The notes under the pieces: generated by a model
Databases searched by the model: none
Seen by the model: only the letters and a program-made list of their open reading frames with translations
What the model was told of the DNA's origin: nothing
Shown: one piece after another, positions 34,364 to 42,790 of the stretch
How positions within the stretch are numbered: the first letter of the stretch is position 1
Layout of the letters: each line of letters opens with the position of its first letter
Assembly (NCBI GenBank): GCA_031396205.1
Contig: JANNKH010000097.1
Span: 17,527-81,526 of the forward strand
Source: CAISIP01 sp031396205
GTDB lineage: Bacteria; Pseudomonadota; Gammaproteobacteria; Burkholderiales; Burkholderiaceae_C
Direction of reading: 5' to 3'
DNA: 64,000 nucleotides
Made by a program: the position numbers and the translations under genes

Positions 34364-35305
34364 ATGCAGAACAAGTATTTCGCCCAGCTGGCGGCCTTGT
34401 CGATCCTGTGGGGAGCGACGTTTCTTTTTACCCGGGTTGCAACGCCAGCGATCGGGCCAAGCCTGACGGCTGCCGGCCGGATCGGCCTGGGCGCGGCGAC
34501 GCTTGCATTGATCATGGCGTTCACCCGCCAGCGCTGGCCCTGGGAGCACTGGCGCGCACTCACCGTGCTGGCGGCGCTGAGTATTGCCGGACCCCATTTC
34601 CTGTTCGCCTGGTCGTCGCTGCATCTGCCAGCCGGCTACAGCGCCGTGCTCAGTGTCACATCGGTGATGTTCGGCACCTTCGCCTCGGCATGGCTGGGCG
34701 AAGACACACTCACCCGCTCAAAGGTGTTTGGTTGTATCGCCGGCTTCGCCGGCGTTGCGCTGGTGGTACAACTCGGACCGATGCGCCCAACGCCGGAACT
34801 GCTGGTGGCGGCCATGGTTGCGATCACCGGCTCGGCCTTGTCGGGCTCATCGGCCCCGATGCTCAAGCGTGCCACCAAATACATGGAGCCACTGGCCATC
34901 ACCGCAGCACTGCACGTGATCGGATTCGTGCTGCTGCTGCCCGGCGCCCTGTGGGCGCTACCGGAGGCGAAATTCACTGCGGGCGCCATGGTGTCAGTGG
35001 CCATCATGGGCATCTGCACCTCGGGCCTGGCCTACTGGCAATACATGCGCATCGTGCAGAAGGTCAGCCCGGTCGCGGCACTGAGTTCGACTTTCATGGC
35101 CACCCTCTCCGGCATCGTCTGGGGCCACCTGGTGCTGGATGAAAAGTTCTCTGGCGCCACCTACGCCGGCGGCCTGCTCGTGTTGGCCGCCACCGTGCTG
35201 GTAACCGGATTCAACCCGTGGCGGGCGAACGTGGTGGTGAAACCGCCGGGTCCCGATCCATCTGCACCGCCCGCAACGCGCACGCCGCCGCCACCAGCGC
35301 CATGA
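34364..35305 (+). CDS. EamA-family DMT transporter (second tandem copy)
   Basis: 313 aa, close paralogue of the preceding gene (compare LSILWGATFLFTRVATPAIG and SGSSAPMLKRATKYMEPLAI with the first copy). About ten helices. The last roughly 25 residues are proline-rich (VVVKPPGPDPSAPPATRTPP) and unlike the first copy; their DNA overlaps the 3' end of the convergent MFS gene by 95 bp, so the tail may be a by-product of overlap. Confidence 0.9.
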   Translation: MQNKYFAQLAALSILWGATFLFTRVATPAIGPSLTAAGRIGLGAATLALIMAFTRQRWPWEHWRALTVLAALSIAGPHFLFAWSSLHLPAGYSAVLSVTSVMFGTFASAWLGEDTLTRSKVFGCIAGFAGVALVVQLGPMRPTPELLVAAMVAITGSALSGSSAPMLKRATKYMEPLAITAALHVIGFVLLLPGALWALPEAKFTAGAMVSVAIMGICTSGLAYWQYMRIVQKVSPVAALSSTFMATLSGIVWGHLVLDEKFSGATYAGGLLVLAATVLVTGFNPWRANVVVKPPGPDPSAPPATRTPPPPAP

Positions 35306-36428
35306 CCATGCAGGCCCAGAACACACTGGGCAGGCCCAGACGCGAGCTGAGCAGCCCGCCGAACAGCCCCGCCAGTACGCCGGGCAGGCCATAGCCGATC
35401 ACGGTATACAGGGCCTGGCCACGGCCGCGCAGCCGACCCGGGAAATGCCGGGCCAGCAAGGCGATGCAGCTGGCATGGTGGGCCGCAAACGTGAAGGCAT
35501 GGGCGATCTGGGCCAGCGCCATCAGCAACAGCACACCGGCGCCGGCCGCCGTCACCCCCATGCGCAGCGCCGTGACGAGACCGCACACGACAAGCCACAC
35601 CAATAATGGCAACCTGGGCAACCAGCGGCCCTGCCAATAGAACCAGCCGATCTCGGCCACCACCGACACCGCCCACAACAGGCCAATCACCGTCTTGTCA
35701 TGCCCGCTGGCATCCAGGTACAACGACAGGTAGATATAGACGCCCATATGCGACAGGATATGGAAGAACACTGCCGCAAAGAACCACCGCACCTGTGGCT
35801 GGCGCAGCACCGGCCACACCGAGACGCTGGCGGTCGGCGCATGGGAATGCTCACGCGTGTCCGGTAGCCGCCAGGCGCACAGCAGAACACCGGCCAACGT
35901 CAACGTCGTGGCAACCGGGAAGAACCGCATGCCAAAGCGGTCGAACCAGGCTCCGGCCAGCATGACCGTGACCAGGAATCCAAACGAGCCCCACATCCGC
36001 ACCCGGCCATAGCGCCGCACATCGAATACGCCGGCGTTGCTGACCAGCAGCGCCAATGCGGCTTCGCTCATGGGCATCATGGCACTGGTATTGGTGAACG
36101 TGATCAGCAAAACGAGCGCAAGCCACCAGACGCCGGCATCGATCCAGAACCCGAACGACGCGACGAAGGCCAGGCCAGCGCCCAGACGCAGCAACCGCAC
36201 CCGCTCGCCCGTGCGGTCGCTCAGTGCGCCCCAGGCATAGGGCGCAAACAGGCGCGTGGCCGCCTGCACCGACGTCAGCAGGCCGATGGCCAGCAATCCG
36301 ATGCCCAGTTCATTGAGCCACAAGGACAGGTAGGGATTGAAGAATCCGATATGGGCGAAGTAGCTCGCCGAGAAGGCTGCAAACGGCAACAGCGGCCGCG
36401 CAACCGGCGCAGCCGCCGACGCGCTCAT
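35211..36428 (-). CDS. MFS transporter, 3-phenylpropionate permease (HcaT)-like
   Basis: 405-aa membrane protein with about 12 helices. The N-terminal AFSASYFAHIGFFNPYLSLW and the block GALSDRTGERVRLLRLGAG fit the HcaT/nucleoside-like MFS group. The ATG overlaps the aroC stop as ATGA, so it is translated as part of CBS-aroC-MFS. Its 3' end overlaps the convergent EamA gene. Substrate unknown; an aromatic acid is possible from the family. Confidence 0.87.
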   Translation of the reverse strand: MSASAAAPVARPLLPFAAFSASYFAHIGFFNPYLSLWLNELGIGLLAIGLLTSVQAATRLFAPYAWGALSDRTGERVRLLRLGAGLAFVASFGFWIDAGVWWLALVLLITFTNTSAMMPMSEAALALLVSNAGVFDVRRYGRVRMWGSFGFLVTVMLAGAWFDRFGMRFFPVATTLTLAGVLLCAWRLPDTREHSHAPTASVSVWPVLRQPQVRWFFAAVFFHILSHMGVYIYLSLYLDASGHDKTVIGLLWAVSVVAEIGWFYWQGRWLPRLPLLVWLVVCGLVTALRMGVTAAGAGVLLLMALAQIAHAFTFAAHHASCIALLARHFPGRLRGRGQALYTVIGYGLPGVLAGLFGGLLSSRLGLPSVFWACMVMALVAAACALRAVQMDRDPAVSPPRSPATG

Positions 36429-37540
36429 CGGGCGCCGGGAAGCGCGTCGGCATGGGCGCCGATCGGCGCCAGATCGACCACCACGTCCGCGCACTGGGCG
36501 CGGTGGCGCAAGGCATGGTCCATCACCACGAGCGCCAGCATGGCCTCGGCGATCGGCGTGGCGCGGATGCCGACACACGGGTCATGCCGGCCCTTGGTGA
36601 TGACCTGCGTGCTGTTGCCAGCGATGTCGATCGACTCGCGCGGCGACACAATGGAGCTGGTAGGCTTGATCGCGACCGACACCTCCAGGTCCTGCCCGCT
36701 GGTAATACCGCCGAGCGTTCCGCCCGCGTTGTTCGATCGAAATCCATCGGGCGACAGGGAATCGCCATGCGTCGTGCCACGCTGGACTACGCTGGCGAAA
36801 CCGGCGCCGATCTCGACCCCCTTGACCGCGTTGATGCCCATCATGGCGTAGGCGATGTCGGCGTCCATTTTGTCGAACAGCGGCTCGCCCAGCCCGACCG
36901 GGACACCATGGGCAGTGACGCGGATCCGCGCGCCGCAGGAATCGCCCGACTTGCGCAGGTTCTCCATGTAGGTCTCCAATCCGGACACGTCGGCAACAGG
37001 AGCAAAGAACGGGTTGTTCGGCACATGGTCCCAGCTCTCGAACACCAGGGCCAGTTCGCCGATCTGCGTCATGCAGCCGCGAAATACGGTGCCGTATTTC
37101 TGGAACAGCCATTTCTTGGCCACCGCGCCGGCCGCCACCATGGGCGCCGTCAGGCGCGCGGACGAACGGCCACCGCCGCGCGGATCGCGAATGCCGTACT
37201 TCTGGAAATAGCTGTAGTCGGCATGGCCGGGTCGGAAGGTCTGCAGGATGTTGCCGTAGTCCTTGCTGCGCTGGTCGGTGTTGCGGATCAGCAGCGCAAT
37301 CGGCGTACCGGTGGTCTTGCCCTCGTACACGCCGCTGAGGATTTCCACCGCGTCCGGTTCATTGCGCTGGGTCACGAATTTCGAGCTGCCCGGCCGGCGC
37401 CGGTCCAGATCACCCTGGATATCGGCCTCGCAGAGCGCCATGCCGGGCGGGCAGCCGTCGATGACGCAACCAATTGCCGGGCCGTGGGATTCGCCGAAGT
37501 TGGTGACGGCAAACAGCTTGCCAAAGGTATTGCCACTCAT
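36425..37540 (-). CDS. aroC: Chorismate synthase
   Basis: 371-aa FMN-dependent enzyme converting EPSP to chorismate, the last shared step of aromatic amino acid synthesis. Conserved blocks: FGESHGPAIGCVIDGCPPGM at residues 15-34, RRPGSSKFVTQRNEPD, GGGRSSARLT, and near the end GRHDPCVGIRATPIAEAM. It overlaps the upstream CBS gene and the downstream MFS gene by 4 nt each (ATGA), forming one tightly coupled unit. Confidence 0.97.
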   Translation of the reverse strand: MSGNTFGKLFAVTNFGESHGPAIGCVIDGCPPGMALCEADIQGDLDRRRPGSSKFVTQRNEPDAVEILSGVYEGKTTGTPIALLIRNTDQRSKDYGNILQTFRPGHADYSYFQKYGIRDPRGGGRSSARLTAPMVAAGAVAKKWLFQKYGTVFRGCMTQIGELALVFESWDHVPNNPFFAPVADVSGLETYMENLRKSGDSCGARIRVTAHGVPVGLGEPLFDKMDADIAYAMMGINAVKGVEIGAGFASVVQRGTTHGDSLSPDGFRSNNAGGTLGGITSGQDLEVSVAIKPTSSIVSPRESIDIAGNSTQVITKGRHDPCVGIRATPIAEAMLALVVMDHALRHRAQCADVVVDLAPIGAHADALPGAR

Positions 37541-37995
37541 GGCGTTCCAGGAATGCCGTCTTCCTCGGGCCAGTCGCGGATATAGGCCTTGAGCATCTTG
37601 TTCTCGAAGTTCTGCGCATCCACGACCGCCTTGGCGACGTCATAGAAACTCACCACGCCCATCAGCATCGAGCCGTCCATCACCGGCATGTAGCGCGCGT
37701 GTTGCTCCAGCATCATCCGGCGCACCTCATCGACCTCGGTTTCCATCGTACAGGTCAGCGGCGCATCATCCATCGCCGCCAGTACCGAACCAGTCCCGAC
37801 CTGGCCACCATTGCCCACCACGGTCTTGATCACCTCGCGAAAGGTCAACATGCCCACCAACTCGCCCCGATCCATCACGACCAGGGAGCCGATGTCCTTG
37901 TCCGCCATCGTGGTCACGGCCTGCGCCAAACGTTCGTCGGGATTGACGGTGAACAGCGTGCCACCCTTGACACGCAAAATATCGCTGACTTTCAT
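37537..37995 (-). CDS. CBS-domain protein
   Basis: 152 aa consisting of two CBS motifs (about residues 8-60 and 75-130; VNPDERLAQAVTTMADKDIG, then MLEQHARYMPVMDG) and a short acidic tail (RDWPEEDGIPGTP). GGAG lies 8 nt before the ATG. CBS pairs bind adenine nucleotides and act as energy sensors. It is first in the operon and overlaps aroC by ATGA; the reason for this pairing is not known. Confidence 0.9.
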   Translation of the reverse strand: MKVSDILRVKGGTLFTVNPDERLAQAVTTMADKDIGSLVVMDRGELVGMLTFREVIKTVVGNGGQVGTGSVLAAMDDAPLTCTMETEVDEVRRMMLEQHARYMPVMDGSMLMGVVSFYDVAKAVVDAQNFENKMLKAYIRDWPEEDGIPGTP

Positions 37996-38176
37996 GCTGG
38001 TCTCCTCACAGTGAATATAGCCCACAATAAGGGCTTTTGCCGGGGCGTTCGGTGATGCTGGCAACGAATCATGCAGCCATCAGGCAGACGCCGCGCCAGG
38101 CTCGGTCTGCGGCCATTCTGGCGGCATGGCCGGTCCAAACCTACAACGACATCAGACCGTTACCTGGAGAACCCAC

Positions 38177-39490
38177 ATGCCTGGATATTCCGACCCTGGC
38201 TTTGACACGCTGGCGCTGCATGCCGGCGCCGCGCCGGATCCCGCCACCGGCGCACGCGCCGTGCCGATCCACCTGAGCACCTCGTTCGTATTCGAATCGA
38301 GCGAGCACGCAGCCGCCCTGTTCAACCTGGAACGCGCCGGCCATGTCTACTCGCGCATCAGCAACCCGACCAATGCGGTGCTGGAGCAACGGGTGTCGGC
38401 CTTGGAGGGCGGCATTGGCGCGATCAGCACGGCCAGCGGCCAGGCCGCGCTGCACCTGACGATCGCAACCCTGATGGGTGCCGGCTCACACATCGTCGCC
38501 TCGACCGCGCTCTACGGCGGCTCGCAGAACCTGTTGCACTACACGCTGCGGCGCTTCGGCATCGAGACCACGTTTGTGAAGCCCGGCGACATCGACGGCT
38601 GGCGTGCTGCCGTGCAGCCCAACACCCGGCTGTTCTTCGGTGAGACGGTCGGTAACCCGGGTCTGGACGTGCTCGATATCGCCACGGTTTCGGCCATGGC
38701 GCATGAGGCCGGCGTGCCGCTGCTGGTCGATTCGACCCTGACCACGCCCTGGCTGCTCAAACCGCTGGAGCATGGCGCCGATCTGGTCTACCACTCGGCC
38801 ACCAAGTTCCTCAGCGGTCACGGCACGGTGATCGCCGGCATCGTCGTCGATGGCGGCAGCTTTGACTGGGCCGCCTCGCATGCCGCAAGCGGCAAGTTCG
38901 CCGAGCTGGCCGAACCCTACGAGGGCTTCCACAACATGGTGTTCACCGACGAGTCCACCGTCGGCGCCTTCCTGTTGCGGGCGCGGCGCGAAGGCCTGCG
39001 CGATTTCGGCGCCTGCCTGAGCCCACATTCGGCCTGGCTGGTGCTGCAGGGCATCGAGACACTGGGTCTGCGCATGGCGCGGCACATGGACAACACCACC
39101 AAGGTGGTCGAGTTCCTGGCCGGCCACACGTTCGTCGCTCGCGTCGGCCATCCGCTGCTCGAATCGCACCCGAGCCATGCGTTGGCGCAAAAGCTGCTGC
39201 CGCGTGGCGCCGGCTCGGTCTTCAGCTTCGACCTCAAAGGCAGCCGCGAACAGGGCAAGGCTTTTGTCGACACGTTGCAGGTGTTCAGCCATCTGGCCAA
39301 CGTGGGCGACTGCCGCTCGCTGGTGATCCATCCGGCCAGCACCACCCACTTTCGCATGAGCGACGAGGCATTGGCTGCGGGAGGTATCACGCAGGGCACG
39401 ATCCGCCTGTCGATCGGCCTGGAAGACCCGGTCGACCTGCTCGAAGACCTCAAGCGCGCACTGCGCGCCGCAGAAAAGGCGGGTGCATGA
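38177..39490 (+). CDS. O-acetylhomoserine/O-succinylhomoserine sulfhydrylase-type PLP enzyme
   Basis: 437-aa Cys/Met metabolism PLP enzyme. The N-terminal FDTLALHAGAAPDPATGARA, the YSRISNPT motif, and the PLP lysine in VYHSATKFLSGHG are typical of O-acetylhomoserine aminocarboxypropyltransferase (MetY). GGAG precedes the ATG by 7 nt. It converts an activated homoserine and sulfide to homocysteine. It heads an overlapping operon with an alpha/beta hydrolase and a P450, which is an unusual partnership. Confidence 0.92.
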   Translation: MPGYSDPGFDTLALHAGAAPDPATGARAVPIHLSTSFVFESSEHAAALFNLERAGHVYSRISNPTNAVLEQRVSALEGGIGAISTASGQAALHLTIATLMGAGSHIVASTALYGGSQNLLHYTLRRFGIETTFVKPGDIDGWRAAVQPNTRLFFGETVGNPGLDVLDIATVSAMAHEAGVPLLVDSTLTTPWLLKPLEHGADLVYHSATKFLSGHGTVIAGIVVDGGSFDWAASHAASGKFAELAEPYEGFHNMVFTDESTVGAFLLRARREGLRDFGACLSPHSAWLVLQGIETLGLRMARHMDNTTKVVEFLAGHTFVARVGHPLLESHPSHALAQKLLPRGAGSVFSFDLKGSREQGKAFVDTLQVFSHLANVGDCRSLVIHPASTTHFRMSDEALAAGGITQGTIRLSIGLEDPVDLLEDLKRALRAAEKAGA

Positions 39491-40296
39491 TGGAACTGCT
39501 CGTCAACAACAGCAGGACTTTCTGCTACACCGGCGGCAGGGCATTCGACCCCGCCAAGCCAACAGCCATATTTCTGCATGGCGTGCTCAACGACCACAGC
39601 GTCTGGATCTTGCAGACGCGCTACCTTGCGCACCACGGATGGAACGTGCTGGCACCCGACCTGCCAGGACATGGCAAGAGCGCTGGCGATCCACCGGCCA
39701 GCGTCGAGGCGGCAGCCGATTGGGTGCTGGCACTGATGGATGCCGCCGCTCTGGACAAGGCGGCGCTGATCGGCCACAGCTTCGGCGCGCTGATTGCGCT
39801 GGAGGCTGCAGCGCGGACCCCGCAACGCGCCAGCCACCTGGTGATGGTCGGCGTGGCATCGCCGATGAAGGTCTCGCCGGTGTTGCTGGAGGCGTCGCAG
39901 AACGACCCAGAGAAGGCCATTGCGATGGTCAACACCTTCTCGCACAGCACGCTGGCACCTCCGCCGTCCGCGCTCGGCCCCGGCAGTTGGCTGTATGGCG
40001 GCTCGCGGGCACTGATGCGCCGGGTGCTGGCCAGCAACCGCCGCGTCAATGTGTTCCATATCGGCTTTCTGGCCTGCGACCGTTATGCCGGTGCGGATGC
40101 GGCGATGCCCAAGGTAAGCGCGCCGACGCTGTTCATCCTTGGCGCGCAGGACCAGATGGCGCCACCCAAGGCAGCCCGGTCACTGGTGCAGGCGGCACGA
40201 CGCGGCACGGTGGCGACGGTAACCGGCGGACACCAGATGATGCTCGAGTGCCCTGAAGAAGTGCTCGCTGCCATGCGCGATTTTCTGCAACCATGA
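39487..40296 (+). CDS. Alpha/beta hydrolase
   Basis: 269 aa. The nucleophile elbow is GHSFGA (about residues 97-102), the oxyanion strand FLHGVLNDHSVW and the catalytic His near the end (TVTGGHQMMLE), with the Asp in LGAQDQMAPP. ATG (two in tandem) overlaps the metY stop as ATGATG. The stop overlaps the P450 start as ATGA. Esterase or acyl hydrolase activity is likely; the substrate is unknown. It does not show MetX acetyltransferase features. Confidence 0.88.
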   Translation: MMELLVNNSRTFCYTGGRAFDPAKPTAIFLHGVLNDHSVWILQTRYLAHHGWNVLAPDLPGHGKSAGDPPASVEAAADWVLALMDAAALDKAALIGHSFGALIALEAAARTPQRASHLVMVGVASPMKVSPVLLEASQNDPEKAIAMVNTFSHSTLAPPPSALGPGSWLYGGSRALMRRVLASNRRVNVFHIGFLACDRYAGADAAMPKVSAPTLFILGAQDQMAPPKAARSLVQAARRGTVATVTGGHQMMLECPEEVLAAMRDFLQP

Positions 40297-41708
40297 CCGA
40301 GCGATCTGCCGCCACGCCTGCGATGAGCGACGAGCGTGCGCGGCACATCGCGAGCACGTTCGACCTGCGTGCGCTGCCGGCCGATTTCTACGCCAACCCT
40401 TACCCGGTCTATGACCTGCTGCGCGCCACCGAGCCGGTGCGCCTGATGCCCGACGGCAGTTGGTTCCTGACCCGCTACGCCGACCTGACCGCGGTCTACC
40501 GCGACGCCAGGACCTTCAGCTCGGACAAGAAGGTCGAGTTCGCGCCCAAGTATCTGCACGCACCCTGGCAGCCTGACGCGCGGCCGACGGCCGATGCACC
40601 TCTCAAGCCGTTCGCCGGACCGTCCCAGGAACGGCAGCACCCTCCCGCGGGGCCAGGCCAAGCCTGGGCTGGAGGCACTCTCTTCGACCACCACACCTCC
40701 AGTCTGGTGTTCAACGACCCGCCACTGCACACCCGGGTGCGCAAGCTGATCATGGGCGCGCTGACCCGGCGTGCGATCCGCGAAATGGAGTCCGGCCTGG
40801 TGACACTGGTCGATCAATTGCTCGATGCGATCGAGGCCAAGGGCGGCGGCGATCTGATCGAGGACTTTGCCAGTGCCATTCCAGTCGAGGTCATCGGCAA
40901 CCTGCTGGGCGTACCGCATGCCGACCGCGCGCCGCTGCGCGGCTGGTCATTGGCGATCCTGGGTGCGCTGGAACCGGCCCTGAGCGCCGAGCAAGAGGCG
41001 CTGGGCAATCGCAGCGTGGCCGAATTCATGGGCTACCTGAAGGACTTGATCGTGGACCGGCGACGCCATCCCGGCGACCCGCAACACGATGTGCTGACCC
41101 GATTGATCCAGGGCGAAGCCAACACCGACGGGCAGGACGGCGGCAGCTTGTCGGAGGCCGAACTGCTGCACAACTGCATCTTCATCCTGAACGCCGGACA
41201 TGAAACCACAACCAACCTGATCGGCAATGCGCTGGTGGCGCTGCAGGAATGGCCGGATGAAAAGGCAGGCCTGCTGATGCGCCTGGACCGCTACCGCGAC
41301 GACCCGCCGACACAGGAAATCTACCTGGACTATGCGATCGACGAATTCCTGCGCTTCGAATCTTCGAACCAATTGGGCAACCGCCGCGCCACCGTCGCAT
41401 GCACGTTGGGCGGTGTCGATCTACCTGCCGGTGCTCTGGTGACCTTGTGCATAGCCGCCGCGAACCGCGACCCGGCGCAGTTCGACCATGCCGAGCGGCT
41501 CGACCTGGTTCGGCGCGACAACCGGCACCTTGCATTCGGTTTCGGCATTCACCAGTGCGCCGGCATGAGCCTGGCACGGCTTGAGGGGCGGATCGCGATC
41601 GGGCGTTTCCTGGCGCGGTTTCCGTGCTACCGCCTGAGCGCCGCGCCCGTGCGCGGCGGGCGGGCGCGGTTCCGGGGGTTTCTGAAGGCGCCCTTCTGCA
41701 CACACTGA
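40293..41708 (+). CDS. Cytochrome P450 with an internal insertion
   Basis: 471-aa soluble bacterial P450. The heme-binding loop is FGFGIHQCAGMSLARLEG (Cys near residue 427), the I-helix oxygen motif NAGHETTTN lies near 303-311, and the K-helix ExxR is DEFLRFES. Compared with the family, about 35-40 extra residues (88-128, from LHAPWQPDARPTADAP to GPGQAWAGG) split the segment normally reading FAPKxG...LxxHHTSSLVFNDPP. The insert is Pro/Ala/Gln-rich and in frame. The substrate and redox partner are unknown. It is coupled to the hydrolase by ATGA. Confidence 0.92.
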   Translation: MTERSAATPAMSDERARHIASTFDLRALPADFYANPYPVYDLLRATEPVRLMPDGSWFLTRYADLTAVYRDARTFSSDKKVEFAPKYLHAPWQPDARPTADAPLKPFAGPSQERQHPPAGPGQAWAGGTLFDHHTSSLVFNDPPLHTRVRKLIMGALTRRAIREMESGLVTLVDQLLDAIEAKGGGDLIEDFASAIPVEVIGNLLGVPHADRAPLRGWSLAILGALEPALSAEQEALGNRSVAEFMGYLKDLIVDRRRHPGDPQHDVLTRLIQGEANTDGQDGGSLSEAELLHNCIFILNAGHETTTNLIGNALVALQEWPDEKAGLLMRLDRYRDDPPTQEIYLDYAIDEFLRFESSNQLGNRRATVACTLGGVDLPAGALVTLCIAAANRDPAQFDHAERLDLVRRDNRHLAFGFGIHQCAGMSLARLEGRIAIGRFLARFPCYRLSAAPVRGGRARFRGFLKAPFCTH

Positions 41709-41842
41709 CGGCAAGACCCGGGTTGATGAGGGCTACAGGCCAAGGCCCGCGCGGCCCTGCGTAACACCAGTGACAGGTTCGGAGTCGGCTTCAGGCCATA
41801 CTGCGCCGCTCATCCATTCCACCCATCGCAACAGGAACCGCC

Positions 41843-42778
41843 ATGAACCGCGTCCTCGCCCATACCGGCGCCAAATTTCCCATCATCCAGGCCCCGATGG
41901 GCTGGATCGCCCGGCGCCAGCTTGCCAGCGCCGTCTCGCGCGCCGGCGGCCTGGGCATCATCGAAACCTCGTCCGGCGAGACCGAGGCCTGCAACGCCGA
42001 GATCAGCTACATGGCCACGACGAGGTTGCCGTTCGGCGTCAACCTGCCGATCCGCTTCCTGAAGGACGATGCGATGTTGCGCTTCGTCTGCGAGTCGGGC
42101 GTGAAATTCGTCACCACCTCGGCCGGCAGCCCGGCCAAGTTCATTGCGCCGCTCAAGGCGGCCGGCATTACGGTCTACCACGCCGTTCCAACGCTCGAAC
42201 TGGCGCTCAAATGCGTCGATGCCGGCATCGATGGCCTGGTGGTCGAGGGTTCGGAGGGCGGTGGATTCAAGAACCCGGAGGAGGTCTCCACCCTGGTGTT
42301 GCTGCAGGCGATACGGGCGAAGGTCGATGTACCCCTGGTTGCCGCCGGGGGCATCTGCGATGGTCGCGGCATGGCGGCGGCCTTTGCGCTGGGCGCCGAG
42401 GCGATCCAGATGGGCACCCGCTTTGTCAGCTGCGCCGAGAGCCCGGTCCATGCCAACTACAAGAACGCGATCATCGGCGCAGATGCTACCGGAACCTGGG
42501 TGCTGAACAAGAGATCCACGCCCTGCATTCGGGCGCTGAAGTCGGAATTCACACAAGTGATCCATGAAGCCGGTGTGATGGCGCCCGATACATTTGCCGG
42601 TATCCGCCGTGTGTATTTCGAGGGCGACATGAACGCGGCGCCAGCGTTGGCCGGCCAGAGCGCCGGTCTGATCGACTCGGTCAAAACCGCGCAAGAAATC
42701 GTCGACGAGACAGTGACCGGGTTCTTCGCCATCACGCGCCGCCTCGGACAGTTGGCTCTGGCGCAGACCTTCGGCTGA
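41843..42778 (+). CDS. Nitronate monooxygenase family protein
   Basis: 311-aa FMN-dependent TIM-barrel (2-nitropropane dioxygenase family). Landmarks are FPIIQAPMGWIARRQLASAV at the N-terminus, VVEGSEGGGFKN near residue 133 and GGICDGRGMAAAFALGAEAI in the FMN phosphate region. AGGAA lies upstream of the ATG. It stands alone and meets the YihY gene tail to tail with 12 bp between stops. It may oxidise propionate 3-nitronate or act as an enoyl reductase. Confidence 0.9.
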   Translation: MNRVLAHTGAKFPIIQAPMGWIARRQLASAVSRAGGLGIIETSSGETEACNAEISYMATTRLPFGVNLPIRFLKDDAMLRFVCESGVKFVTTSAGSPAKFIAPLKAAGITVYHAVPTLELALKCVDAGIDGLVVEGSEGGGFKNPEEVSTLVLLQAIRAKVDVPLVAAGGICDGRGMAAAFALGAEAIQMGTRFVSCAESPVHANYKNAIIGADATGTWVLNKRSTPCIRALKSEFTQVIHEAGVMAPDTFAGIRRVYFEGDMNAAPALAGQSAGLIDSVKTAQEIVDETVTGFFAITRRLGQLALAQTFG

Positions 42779-42790
42779 CGCGCGCCAGCG

